A DNA stretch of 29,363 nt from UBA1724 sp963611685 (GTDB lineage: Bacteria > Verrucomicrobiota > Lentisphaeria > Oligosphaerales > Oligosphaeraceae), in contig CAVDSU010000011.1 in NCBI GenBank assembly GCA_963611685.1, forward strand, positions 1 to 29,363. Reading direction: 5' to 3'. The notes below the pieces were generated by a model. The model saw nothing but the letters and a program-made list of their open reading frames with translations. It was not told the DNA's origin and did no database searches. Below are positions 13,918 through 22,147 of this stretch, in pieces. The first letter of the stretch is position 1. Each line of letters starts with the position of its first letter. The position numbers and the translations under genes are program-made.

Positions 13918-14050
13918 AAGCCGTTTTGCTTCCTTTTTTTGTCCCCGGGTTGCTCTTTTTCTATCTTTTGCGGGGGCGTGCCTTTTTCTTTCTTCTTTTT
14001 CTTTTTTGTCTTACCAATCCACCCTTTCATCCAGAGAGGTTCCCCTTCCT

Positions 14051-15442
14051 ATGGACACCCTTCTATCCCTTGTCCAGCACGTCAACAGCTATCTATCGGA
14101 CTACGTCTTGACGATTTTGTTGGTAGGCACGGGCATTTTCTTCACCATTCGGACGAAGCTGGTGCAGTTTTGCCTCGTGAAGAAGGAGAGTCTTCAGACT
14201 GCCTTTGGCGGCATGACCCTCCATGGGGAGAAGCGGAAGAGTGGCCTGAGCAGTTTCCAGGCGTTGTGTGCTGCGATTGCGGCGCAGGTAGGCACGGGCA
14301 ACATTGTGGGTGCCTCGGGTGCCATTTTGACGGGTGGTCCTGGCGCCATTTTCTGGATGTGGATCGTGGCGTTTTTGGGGATGTCGACCATTTATGCGGA
14401 GGCGATTTTAGCCCAGGAGACTCGGATTCACGACGAGCATGGTGAGATCCAGGGTGGTCCGGTGTATTACATCAAGCGTGCGTTCCCGGGTCTTTTCGGC
14501 AGTTTCCTGGCGCACTTCTTCGCGATAGCGATCATCATTTCGCTGGGCTTCATTGGCTGCATGGTGCAGGCGAACTCGATCAGCGAGACCTGCGTGAACG
14601 CCTTCCATGTGCCGCCCATTGCCATTGGCGTGGCGGTGGCGCTCTTTTCGCTTTTGATCTTCTGCGGCGGCATCTGGCGCATTGCGCGTGTCACCGAGAA
14701 GATGGTCCCGCTGATGGCGTTGCTCTACATTGTGGGCGGTCTGGTGATCCTGGTCATGCGCTACAAGTATCTCCCCGACACCTTCGCCTGCATCTTCCGC
14801 TACGCCTGGAATCCCGAGGCCTTGATTGGCGGCGGCTTTGGCTACGCCCTGAAGACCGCCATCAGCCAGGGCGTGAAGCGCGGGCTGTTCTCCAACGAAG
14901 CGGGCATGGGTTCCACGCCCCACGCGCACGCGCAGGCCATGGTGGAGAAGCCCCACGACCAGGGCATCATGGCCATGTACGGCGTCTTCGTGGACACCTT
15001 CGTGGTACTGACCATGACCGCGCTGATCGTCATCTCCTGCTTCTACGTGGGCGACGGCGTGCTGGCCAATGCCACGGGCGACACCTACAGCCAGCTGCTG
15101 GCCAGCGCCGGCCTCAGCAAGACCACGCTGGTGCAGACCGCCTTCGCCAACCTGACCACCCAGAACCTCGGAAACATCTTCGTGGCCGTGTGCCTCTTCT
15201 TCTTCGCCTTCTCCACCATCCTGGGCTGGAACTTCTTCGGAAAGATCAACTTCCAGTGGCTCTTCGGCAAGAAGTCCATCCCCCTCTACTACATCCTGTG
15301 CACCGGATTCATCTTCCTGGGCTCCGTGGTGAAGAACGACCTGGCCTGGGAACTGCAGGACATGTTCAACCAGCTCATGGTGGTGCCCAACGTCCTGGCG
15401 CTCCTGGCGCTCTCCGCCATCGTCGCCAAGACGAAGCGGTAG
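14051..15442 (+). CDS. Alanine/glycine:cation symporter (AGCS) family transporter
   Basis: Inner-membrane sodium-coupled importer of alanine, glycine or a related small amino acid. The 463-residue protein has about ten or eleven hydrophobic segments and the family hallmarks: an N-terminal TM ending in GTGIFFTIRTKLVQF, ALCAAIAAQVGTGNIVGAS with GPGAIFWMW, YAEAILAQ, GGPVYYI, and KRGLFSNEAGMGSTPHAHA. The ATG at 14051 has AGAGGT ten bases upstream; the open frame further 5' runs through the T-rich leader and is not likely translated. It is divergent from cysK. Exact substrate is unknown. Confidence 0.94.
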   Translation: MDTLLSLVQHVNSYLSDYVLTILLVGTGIFFTIRTKLVQFCLVKKESLQTAFGGMTLHGEKRKSGLSSFQALCAAIAAQVGTGNIVGASGAILTGGPGAIFWMWIVAFLGMSTIYAEAILAQETRIHDEHGEIQGGPVYYIKRAFPGLFGSFLAHFFAIAIIISLGFIGCMVQANSISETCVNAFHVPPIAIGVAVALFSLLIFCGGIWRIARVTEKMVPLMALLYIVGGLVILVMRYKYLPDTFACIFRYAWNPEALIGGGFGYALKTAISQGVKRGLFSNEAGMGSTPHAHAQAMVEKPHDQGIMAMYGVFVDTFVVLTMTALIVISCFYVGDGVLANATGDTYSQLLASAGLSKTTLVQTAFANLTTQNLGNIFVAVCLFFFAFSTILGWNFFGKINFQWLFGKKSIPLYYILCTGFIFLGSVVKNDLAWELQDMFNQLMVVPNVLALLALSAIVAKTKR

Positions 15443-15475
15443 AGTCCTCCGTCCAACGACAAGCGCATCCTTCGA

Positions 15476-15504
15476 GGCCGGGTCCCTCTTCCGGGGATCC
15501 GGCC
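15476..15504 (+). terminator. Stem-loop after the symporter gene
   Basis: GGCCGGGTCCC (15476-15486) pairs with GGGGATCCGGCC (15493-15504) allowing one G-U pair and one unpaired base. It is 34 nt after the stop. The following T run is weak, so this is a possible rather than clear intrinsic terminator. Confidence 0.45.
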
Positions 15505-15542
15505 TTCTGCGTGTACACACGGACTCCCACCTCCCAAGGAAT

Positions 15543-15548
15543 TATATT
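15543..15548 (+). promoter_or_regulatory. Putative -10 box (TATATT) directly upstream of lepA
   Basis: GAATTATATTAACC ends only 9 nt before the lepA ATG at 15558. If this is the -10, transcription would start within a few bases of the start codon. No usable Shine-Dalgarno lies in between; AAGGA at 15536-15540 is 17 nt from the ATG, too far. Confidence 0.4.
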
Positions 15549-15557
15549 AACCGACCT

Positions 15558-17375
15558 ATGCCTGAACTCGACCTCTCCCATATCCGGAACTTCTCCATCA
15601 TCGCCCACATCGACCACGGCAAATCCACCCTGGCCGACCGGTTCCTGGTGCACACCCAGACGGTGGAGATGCGTACCTTTCATGACCAGCTCCTGGACGA
15701 CATGGACCTGGAGAAGGAGCGCGGCATCACCATCCGCTCCCATCCCGTCAAGATGAAGTATCGCGCCAAGGACGGCGAGATCTACGACTTCAACCTGATC
15801 GACACTCCCGGACACGTGGACTTCAACTACGAGGTCTCCCGGAGCCTTGCGGCCTGCGAGGGCGCCATCTTGCTCATCGACGCCTCCCAGGGCGTCCAGG
15901 CGCAGACCATCGCGAACCTGAATTTGGCGCTGCGGCAGGATCTGGCCATCATCCCCGTCATCAACAAGATCGACCTGCCCTCCGCCGACGTGAACATGTG
16001 CCTGGAGCAGCTGGAGGAGATCCTCCAGATTCCGCGCGAGGAGGCATTGCAGGTCTCCGCGCGCGCGGACATCGGCATTGACGAGCTCATGGAGGCGGTG
16101 GTCCAGCGGATTCCGCCCCCCCAGGGCGAAGACGACCGCCTGCAGGCGCTGGTCTTCGACTCCCTCTTCGACGACTACCGCGGCGTGGTCACCTACATCC
16201 GCGTCATGAACGGCACGGTGAAGGCGCGCGATGCCATCCGGCTCATGGCGACGGACACGGAGACCGAGGTAAAGGAGGTGGGTTGCTTCACGCCCCACAT
16301 GAAGCCCCTGGAGAAGCTGGGCCCCGGCGATACCGGCTACCTCATCACCACCCTGAAGAGCCCCAAGGACATCCAGGTCGGCGACACGGTCACCCTCTCC
16401 GCCAAGCCCGCCCAGGAGCCCCTCCCCGGCTTCCAGAAGTCGGTGCCGATGGTCTTCTCCGGCATCTACCCCATCGAGGCCGACCAATACGAGCAGCTGA
16501 AATTCAACATCGCGAAATTGCAGCTCAACGACCCCGCCTTCCTGGCCACCCCCGAGAACTCCATCGCCCTGGGCGCCGGCTTCCGCTGCGGATTCCTGGG
16601 GCTGCTCCACATGGACATCGTCCAAGAGCGCCTCCGCCGGGACTACGGCATGGACCTGATTCTCACCTACCCCAGCGTGGAATACCATGTCTACCTGAAA
16701 AACGGCACCATGGTGAAGGTGGACAACCCCCTCCACATGCCCGAGCAGAACCTGATCGAGCACGCCGAGGAGCCCATGATCAAGGCGCAGATCCTGGCCC
16801 CCACAAAGTTCATGGGGCCCATCATGAACCTGATTTTGGACAAGCGGGGGCTCTGCCAGCACACCGAGACCGTGGACGCCAACCACGTCATGCTCACCGC
16901 ACGCATGCCCCTCCACGAAATCGTCCTGGACTTCTACGACAAGCTCAAGACCATCACCAAGGGATACGGCTCCATGGACTACGAGCCCGACGGCTACCAG
17001 ACCGGCCCCATGGTGAAGCTGGAGATCCTGGTGAATGGCGAGGCCGTGGACGCCTTCGCCTCCATCTGCCACGCCGACCGCGCGGTGGGCCGCGCCAGGA
17101 CCATCTGCCAGCGCTTGCGCGAGGCGATCCCGCCCCAGCAGTTCAAGGTGGCCCTGCAGGGCGCCATCGGCGGCAGGATCATCGCCCGCGAGGACGTGCG
17201 GCAGTTCCGCAAGGACGTGCTGGCCAAGTGCTACGGCGGCGACATCACCCGCAAGCGGAAGCTCTTGGAGAAGCAGAAGGAAGGCAAGAAGCGGATGAAG
17301 CTCTACGGCAACGTGAACATCCCCCAGGAGGCCTTCATCGCCGTGCTGCGGAATGACGAGGAGAACCAGAAATGA
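15558..17375 (+). CDS. lepA: Elongation factor 4 (LepA), ribosome-associated GTPase
   Basis: Translational GTPase of the EF-G superfamily, thought to act on stalled ribosomes or in initiation and assembly. Full length at 605 residues. G1 is AHIDHGKST (16-24), G2 has ERGITI, G3 is DTPGHVDF and G4 is NKID. Then come domain 2, the EF-G-like domain GFRCGFLGLLHMDIVQERL, and the LepA-specific C-terminal end RKRKLLEKQKEGKKRMK with GNVNIPQEAFIAVL. The stop overlaps the lepB start (ATGA, 17372-17375). The lepA-lepB pairing is also that of Escherichia coli, where the genes were named together. Confidence 0.98.
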   Translation: MPELDLSHIRNFSIIAHIDHGKSTLADRFLVHTQTVEMRTFHDQLLDDMDLEKERGITIRSHPVKMKYRAKDGEIYDFNLIDTPGHVDFNYEVSRSLAACEGAILLIDASQGVQAQTIANLNLALRQDLAIIPVINKIDLPSADVNMCLEQLEEILQIPREEALQVSARADIGIDELMEAVVQRIPPPQGEDDRLQALVFDSLFDDYRGVVTYIRVMNGTVKARDAIRLMATDTETEVKEVGCFTPHMKPLEKLGPGDTGYLITTLKSPKDIQVGDTVTLSAKPAQEPLPGFQKSVPMVFSGIYPIEADQYEQLKFNIAKLQLNDPAFLATPENSIALGAGFRCGFLGLLHMDIVQERLRRDYGMDLILTYPSVEYHVYLKNGTMVKVDNPLHMPEQNLIEHAEEPMIKAQILAPTKFMGPIMNLILDKRGLCQHTETVDANHVMLTARMPLHEIVLDFYDKLKTITKGYGSMDYEPDGYQTGPMVKLEILVNGEAVDAFASICHADRAVGRARTICQRLREAIPPQQFKVALQGAIGGRIIAREDVRQFRKDVLAKCYGGDITRKRKLLEKQKEGKKRMKLYGNVNIPQEAFIAVLRNDEENQK

Positions 17376-18658
17376 CCGCCCTCATGCCTCTCTTCTGGGT
17401 GGTGGTCATCGACCTCCTCCTCCTCTGGTTCTTCTTCGGTTCCTGGATCCTGGACAAGGCACTGCCCGCCCCCCTGCGACGCCGACGCGCACTGCGCTGC
17501 GCCCAAAAACAGCTCTCCGGACGACTCGCGCGCAACCGCGATCTCCTCTCCGAGGGCGAGCGGCGGCGCCTGGAGGAGCTGATTGGCAAATTGGGGTCCC
17601 TCCGGAAGGCGGGTGGCGCCCTGGACGAGAAGGCGTGCGAGGCTCTTCTGGACGAAGCGCAGGGGGAATTTGCGCGGGAGCAGAAGGCGTTTTCGCATCA
17701 TGGCGTGCTGGGCACCTACTTCGAGACCCTCCTGGTCTCCGTGGCGGTGGCCTTCGCCATCCGCTCCCTCTTCCTGCAGCCCTTCAAGATTCCCACGGGC
17801 TCCATGCAGCCCACTCTCTACGGCATCCACGCCGTGGCGCTCGAGGAGGAACAAATTCCCCAGAGCAAGTGGGCAGCCGCCTTCGACTACCTGAACTACT
17901 CCCGCCGATACTTCCGGCTGGAGCCCCCGGCGGACGGCGTCCTGGACTACAACGGCATCCGCGCGTTGCCCTCCAAGCCACTATTCCCCTATAGCCAGAT
18001 CCCCCTGCGCACCGACGACGGACGCACCTGCGAACTGGACGTCCCCGCGTCCGTCACGGACACGCAGCGGCTCTTCCTGCAGCTGGAATTCCCGCCCCGC
18101 GCCCCCTGGCAGAACCCCTTCCGCTGCACGAAAGGACAGACCCTCTTCCGGGGCGCCATGGAATCCGGCGACCACCTCTTCGTCAACCGGCTGAGCCTCT
18201 GCTTCCGCCAGCCCAAGCGCGGCGACATCATGGTCTTCTCCACCGAGGGGCTCTCCTACAAGGGCCAGAGCCTGGCCGGCGCGCACTACGTGAAGCGCCT
18301 GGTGGGCCTCCCCGGCGACACCCTGAAGATCCGGGACCGCGTGCTCTATGTGCGCCCGCAGGGCGAATCCGAATTCTGCCCGCTGGACGGCACCTATTCT
18401 GACGCCTTCGGCAGAATCCAGTCCCGGAAGAACGGCTACGCGGGGCATGCTGCCAATGCCATGGGCAGCCACCTGGTCCACGAGGGCGACGAATACACCG
18501 TTCCCGAGGAGCACTACTTCCTCATGGGCGACAATACCGACAACAGCTTGGACTGCCGCTTCTTCGGCGCGGTCCCCCGAAAGAATCTCATGGGCGGCCC
18601 CTGCCTGATCTGGTGGCCCTTCACCCAGCGCTTCGGCTGGGGATTCGACAAGGGCTGA
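17372..18658 (+). CDS. lepB: Signal peptidase I, enlarged
   Basis: Membrane serine protease that removes signal peptides from exported proteins. The 428-residue protein starts with a TM segment (6-27), then a long charged, probably coiled-coil region (about 38-105), a second TM (116-134) and the catalytic domain. The nucleophile S144 lies in PTGSMQPTL and the general-base lysine is K308 in YVKRLVGLPGD. Box E is GDNTDNSLDCRFFG (386-399). The 164 residues between Ser and Lys are far more than in short SPase I forms, because of an insertion at about 155-265 rich in Tyr, Phe and Pro. It is translationally coupled to lepA. Large insertions are known in some Gram-negative LepB proteins; the role of this one is unknown. 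Confidence 0.95.
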   Translation: MTALMPLFWVVVIDLLLLWFFFGSWILDKALPAPLRRRRALRCAQKQLSGRLARNRDLLSEGERRRLEELIGKLGSLRKAGGALDEKACEALLDEAQGEFAREQKAFSHHGVLGTYFETLLVSVAVAFAIRSLFLQPFKIPTGSMQPTLYGIHAVALEEEQIPQSKWAAAFDYLNYSRRYFRLEPPADGVLDYNGIRALPSKPLFPYSQIPLRTDDGRTCELDVPASVTDTQRLFLQLEFPPRAPWQNPFRCTKGQTLFRGAMESGDHLFVNRLSLCFRQPKRGDIMVFSTEGLSYKGQSLAGAHYVKRLVGLPGDTLKIRDRVLYVRPQGESEFCPLDGTYSDAFGRIQSRKNGYAGHAANAMGSHLVHEGDEYTVPEEHYFLMGDNTDNSLDCRFFGAVPRKNLMGGPCLIWWPFTQRFGWGFDKG

Positions 18659-18799
18659 CCCCCGTCCAGAACCTCTTCCGCCGCACCGGAGAGGAAGCCA
18701 CCCCGCCCTCCCCTCCTGCGGCAAATCCACCCCCGCGCGAAACTTCCACCCACCCAAAAAACACGACCTTCGAAGCCGCGCGCCACGGAGAACTCTCTC

Positions 18800-19516
18800 A
18801 TGGAAAAAGCATATCTTGTCCGATTGGAAAATGGCGAGCAGATGGGTCCTTTGGACGAAGAGGCGCTGAAGCGTCTCGCCGAGGAGGGCACCATCACCGA
18901 GAACGCCGAAATCCGCAGCACCATGCTGGCCGTCTGGGAGAAAGCCAAGGCCACCGACTGCCTGAAGAAGATCTTCCGCGCACAGATGCTGAAGCGCGCG
19001 GAGGCCTACGCAAATACCCCCGAGGCGCAACGCCGCGCACGCCTGGAGATGCGTGGCGACTACGATCCCTTGGCGACCGCGCTCTCCCAGGAGGGCATCA
19101 CCTACCAGCCCGCCGGATTCTTCGTGCGACTGCTAGCAGGGCTGCTGGACCTGGTGATCCTGGCTGCCGTGGCGCTGGGCGTGCTCTTCCTCTGCTGGAG
19201 CCTCATGCGCGCCGGAATCTTCCCCTCGCAGGTCGCGCTCTGCTTCTTCTGCGGCATCACCTGGATCCTCTGCGCCGTCTACTACATGTATTTCCTGTCG
19301 GAGCGCGGCCAGACCATCGGACAGCGTTTCTGGGGGCTGGTGGTGATCACGCCGGATCTGCGGAAGGTCTATCCCATCAAGGCGCTGCTCTTCTTCGTGC
19401 TCACCGCACTCTTCGGCATCCTCTCTCCCCTCACGTGGCTGATCCTGGGATGCCGATATACCCTGCAGGAGCGGGTGCCGCGAGTCCAGGTCAAGCATAT
19501 CACCGTCACCCGATAG
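18800..19516 (+). CDS. RDD-family membrane protein with N-terminal GYF_2-like domain
   Basis: 238-residue membrane protein of unknown role. Residues 1-50 look like a GYF_2 domain (YLVRLENGEQMGPLDEEALK, ending in a conserved VWEKA), a small cytoplasmic domain often fused to membrane regions. A charged linker follows, then an RDD domain from about 95: GFFVRLLAGLLDLVILAAV with the Arg/Asp signature, further TMs, and QTIGQRFWGLVVI as in other RDD proteins. GGAG nine bases before the ATG supports the start. It lies 141 bp after lepB and 31 bp before the LptF/G-like gene, so it may be part of an envelope transcription unit. RDD proteins include some ion exchangers, but function cannot be assigned here. 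Confidence 0.85.
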   Translation: MEKAYLVRLENGEQMGPLDEEALKRLAEEGTITENAEIRSTMLAVWEKAKATDCLKKIFRAQMLKRAEAYANTPEAQRRARLEMRGDYDPLATALSQEGITYQPAGFFVRLLAGLLDLVILAAVALGVLFLCWSLMRAGIFPSQVALCFFCGITWILCAVYYMYFLSERGQTIGQRFWGLVVITPDLRKVYPIKALLFFVLTALFGILSPLTWLILGCRYTLQERVPRVQVKHITVTR

Positions 19517-19547
19517 GGCGACGTACACGCGCTCTCCGACTCCCCCC

Positions 19548-20747
19548 ATGCGCAACGAGACTCCCACAGGCGCCCGGCGGCGGCTCTCCCCTATCCTGAG
19601 CCGCCACCTCCTCCGGGAATTCTCCGTGCCACTCTTCGGCTCCCTGGCCGCATTCCTGGCCATCAGCCTCCTGCTGGCCGTCTTCGACGACCTGCCGGAC
19701 TTCAGCGGCGTGGAAATCCCCGCCACGACCACCGTGCTCTATTTTCTGGCGCGGACCCCGGACTACCTCATCACCGTATTCCCCATCTCCGCACTGCTGG
19801 CGGTCAGCTTCATGACCATCGTCCTGGGAAAGAACCAGGAGCTCACCGCCATGCGCTCGGCGGGAATCTCGCTTTTGGCCGCCGCCACCCCCATATGGAT
19901 CCTGGCGATCGTCCTCTGCGCGGGATCCTCCTTCCTCGCCGAAGTCGTCCATCCCGCCAGCGTCCGCTTTGTGGAGACGGTGAAGAACGACTACCTGGAC
20001 AACCCCGCCGCCAAGAAGTCCTCCTCCGCAAAAGCGGAGGTCAAGCCCGCCCCGGCGTCGGCCTCCGGAAACCAGCTGGCCTATTTCAATCCCCGCAAGC
20101 GCCAAGAGTGGTTCTTCGCCGACTTCCGTCCCCGGGAGACCTGCCGCGGCATCAGCATCACCTGCCAGGACGAACTCGGGCGGCCGGTATCCGTCTTCAC
20201 GGCGGCGGAGGGCGACTACGATATTCCGGAGGGCGGCTGGCGCTTCCGCCAGACCTCGCTGGTGCGCTACGACTACTCCTCCGGCGAGCTGCCAACGGTC
20301 CTCCCCCCCGAATTCCACGACTGTTTTCCCGAGGACGCCACGCAGGTCACCAAGCTCTACGACGAAGCCCCGCGGGATATCCTGATACAGTCCACTCCCA
20401 TGGAACAGACCTCCCTGCGGGGACTGCTCCGCCTGCAACGCCGAAAGATCCTCCTGGCCTCACAGAATCTCTCCCTGATCCGGACCCTCCTGGCATACCA
20501 CCTCACAAGCCCACTGGCGCCACTGGTCGCCGTACTGCTGGGATTCGCCCTCACCATGCCCAAGGGACGCACCAGTGCCATACAGGGATTCGTGCTGGCG
20601 GTCGCCCTCTACATAGGATACACCCTCCTGGCACAGTTCTTCCTCGTCCTGGGAAAGAACGGACACCTCTGGTGGCCCCTCGCCGGAGCCCTCCCGACCC
20701 TCGCCGCACTGGCAACCGCCTTCACCCTGGCATGGAAACGGCAATAG
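19548..20747 (+). CDS. LptF/LptG (YjgP/YjgQ) family LPS-export permease
   Basis: Predicted inner-membrane subunit of the Lpt ABC transporter that lifts LPS from the inner membrane towards the outer membrane. The 399-residue protein has the family topology: LSRHLLREFSVPLFGSLAAF leading into TM1, two further N-terminal TMs with ITVFPISALLAVSFMTIV and the cytoplasmic helix ELTAMRSAGIS, a periplasmic domain (about 125-300), and three C-terminal TMs beginning near TSPLAPLVAVLLGFAL. The periplasmic part has a low-complexity Ser/Ala/Lys stretch (AAKKSSSAKAEVKPAPASAS). LptF and LptG cannot be told apart with confidence. No second permease or LptB is in the window. Confidence 0.9.
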   Translation: MRNETPTGARRRLSPILSRHLLREFSVPLFGSLAAFLAISLLLAVFDDLPDFSGVEIPATTTVLYFLARTPDYLITVFPISALLAVSFMTIVLGKNQELTAMRSAGISLLAAATPIWILAIVLCAGSSFLAEVVHPASVRFVETVKNDYLDNPAAKKSSSAKAEVKPAPASASGNQLAYFNPRKRQEWFFADFRPRETCRGISITCQDELGRPVSVFTAAEGDYDIPEGGWRFRQTSLVRYDYSSGELPTVLPPEFHDCFPEDATQVTKLYDEAPRDILIQSTPMEQTSLRGLLRLQRRKILLASQNLSLIRTLLAYHLTSPLAPLVAVLLGFALTMPKGRTSAIQGFVLAVALYIGYTLLAQFFLVLGKNGHLWWPLAGALPTLAALATAFTLAWKRQ

Positions 20748-21355
20748 CAGGCATGCGTGCGCCAATAGCGGGCGCATGCCGCGCCCGCAGTTAGCAGTTA
20801 GCAGGGAGCAATTTAGAGCGGACGCTCCACGGGAATTCCGCGTGTACGGATACCGCCTTCGAAAGCGCGGCTAGCCCAAGACGGCTCTTCCCTAGCCGGA
20901 TACCCAAAGGACGGAGGGGCTGCCGCCCCCCGTGCCCCCCAAAATTAGTGGCTAGCCGCTAGTGGCTAGTCTTTACGGTGCCGCGGGCGCCCTTCCGCCT
21001 GCCGGCGGTACGGATACCGCCTTCGAAAGCGCGGCTAGCCCAAGGCGGCTCTTCCCTAGCCGGAGCACAAACCAAAGGACGGAGGGGCTTGCGCCCCCCG
21101 TGCCCCTGCTTTGGCACTTAGCAGGCTAGTGGCTAGTCTATACGGTGCCGCGGGCGCCCTTCCGCCTGCCGGCGGTGCCATTTGGCATCTCTACCCTTGC
21201 ACGCCAATTTGGGGCGTGCTTGGCGCACGCGCCGGGTGATTCCGGCGCGGGGTTTCGCCTGCGAAACCCTGGCCACACTTCTCGCAGACCCGCCGTAGCC
21301 TTGGCGAAGGCGGGCTCCTTCCTCCCTCTTCCTTCCTCCTCCTTTTTTAAAGTCG
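20748..21355. repeat. Repeat-filled intergenic block with two tandem copies of the dispersed element
   Basis: 608 bp without a gene. It begins with inverted repeats (GCGGGCGC/GCGCCCGC, about 20768-20788) and an agcagtt microsatellite. A 36-bp segment starting TACGGATACCGCCTTCGAAA occurs identically at 20845-20880 and 21009-21044, and a near-identical GGTGCCGCGGGCGCCC to CCGGCGGT stretch recurs about 167 bp apart, giving two direct repeats of roughly 165 bp. Each has the GGACGGAGGGGC...GCCCCCCGTGCCCC hairpin. The right part (21181-21355) holds GGGTTTCG-CCTG-CGAAACCC (21250-21269) and CCCGCC...GGCGGG (21289-21314), then a pyrimidine-rich leader before uppP. Confidence 0.85.
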
Positions 21356-22141
21356 ATGTCCGATTTCTTCAAGCTACAATTTCTCGCCATTTTGCAGGGG
21401 ATTACGGAGTTCCTGCCGGTTTCCTCCAGTGCGCATTTAGCGTTATTGAAGGACTGGATGGGCTTGGAAGTCCCGGGGAAGGGCCCGTTGCTGGAGATCC
21501 TGTTGCATGGCGGCACGCTGGTGGCGGTTTTTCTTTACTACCGCAAGACGATCCTTCTGACGCTGAAGGGCATTTTCAAGGGGGACTCCGACGCCCTGAA
21601 CTACGCCTTTCTCATTATTTTGGCGTGCTTGCCGCCGGCGCTGCTGTATTTCTGCGCCCATGACTTTCTGGAGGAGGCCTTCCAGAATCCGCGTCTCATC
21701 GGATGCTGCCTTTTGGTCACGGGCGGGCTGCTCTACTCCATCCGCGCATTGAAAGTGCGTCCGGGGGCGGATCCCTCCTGGAAGCAGGCATTGGGCATTG
21801 GCATTGCGCAGGCCTTCGCCATTTTGCCGGGCATCAGCCGTTCTGGCTCCACCTACGTCGTTGCGCGCTGGCTGAAGGTCCCCAGCCAGAACGCCTTCGA
21901 TTTCTCCTTCCTGATCTCCATCCCCCTGGTCCTGGGATCCATCCTGCTGAAAGTCCGGGACTTCTCCCAGCTGGCGGGAAGCGGCTGCTCGGTCTTCGGG
22001 CTCATCTGCGCCTTCTGCCTCTCCGCCATCGTGGGGCTGGCGTCCCTGAAGCTCCTCTCCTTCCTGCGCACCCTGGGGAGCCTGTGGCTCTTTGCGCCAT
22101 ACTGCATCGTTTTGGGCGTCCTCGCCCTCGTCTTCGCATAG
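21356..22141 (+). CDS. uppP: Undecaprenyl-diphosphate phosphatase (BacA type)
   Basis: Integral membrane phosphatase that recycles undecaprenyl pyrophosphate to the monophosphate carrier for peptidoglycan and polysaccharide synthesis; often linked to bacitracin resistance. The 261-residue protein has normal length and both signature loops: QGITEFLPVSSSAHL (14-28) with the catalytic Glu, and LPGISRSGSTYV with the conserved Arg and Ser residues. About eight hydrophobic segments are visible. The start at 21356 gives the expected family N-terminus; a clear Shine-Dalgarno is not visible. It leads a close run with coaC-type, gmhB-type and mfd genes. Confidence 0.97.
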   Translation: MSDFFKLQFLAILQGITEFLPVSSSAHLALLKDWMGLEVPGKGPLLEILLHGGTLVAVFLYYRKTILLTLKGIFKGDSDALNYAFLIILACLPPALLYFCAHDFLEEAFQNPRLIGCCLLVTGGLLYSIRALKVRPGADPSWKQALGIGIAQAFAILPGISRSGSTYVVARWLKVPSQNAFDFSFLISIPLVLGSILLKVRDFSQLAGSGCSVFGLICAFCLSAIVGLASLKLLSFLRTLGSLWLFAPYCIVLGVLALVFA

Positions 22142-22147
22142 CGTGTC

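Larger units (their letters stand above)
13708..14050. other. Divergent intergenic region with strong strand asymmetry
   Basis: 343 bp between cysK and the symporter. No gene is supported. From about 13808 to 13885 the plus strand is almost only G and T; from about 13920 to 14030 it is T/C-rich with long T runs. It holds the Shine-Dalgarno sequences and candidate promoters of both flanking genes. Confidence 0.7.

Noticed and set aside
13814..14050. 79-residue N-terminal extension of the symporter
   Set aside because: It would translate a T-rich leader into Phe/Ser/Leu runs; the ATG at 14051 has a good Shine-Dalgarno and matches the family N-terminus.
18613..19599. 328-codon plus-strand frame overlapping the RDD protein gene
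   Set aside because: Its product is an Arg/Pro/Ala-rich out-of-frame shadow; the frame from 18800 has the GYF_2-like and RDD motifs and an upstream GGAG.
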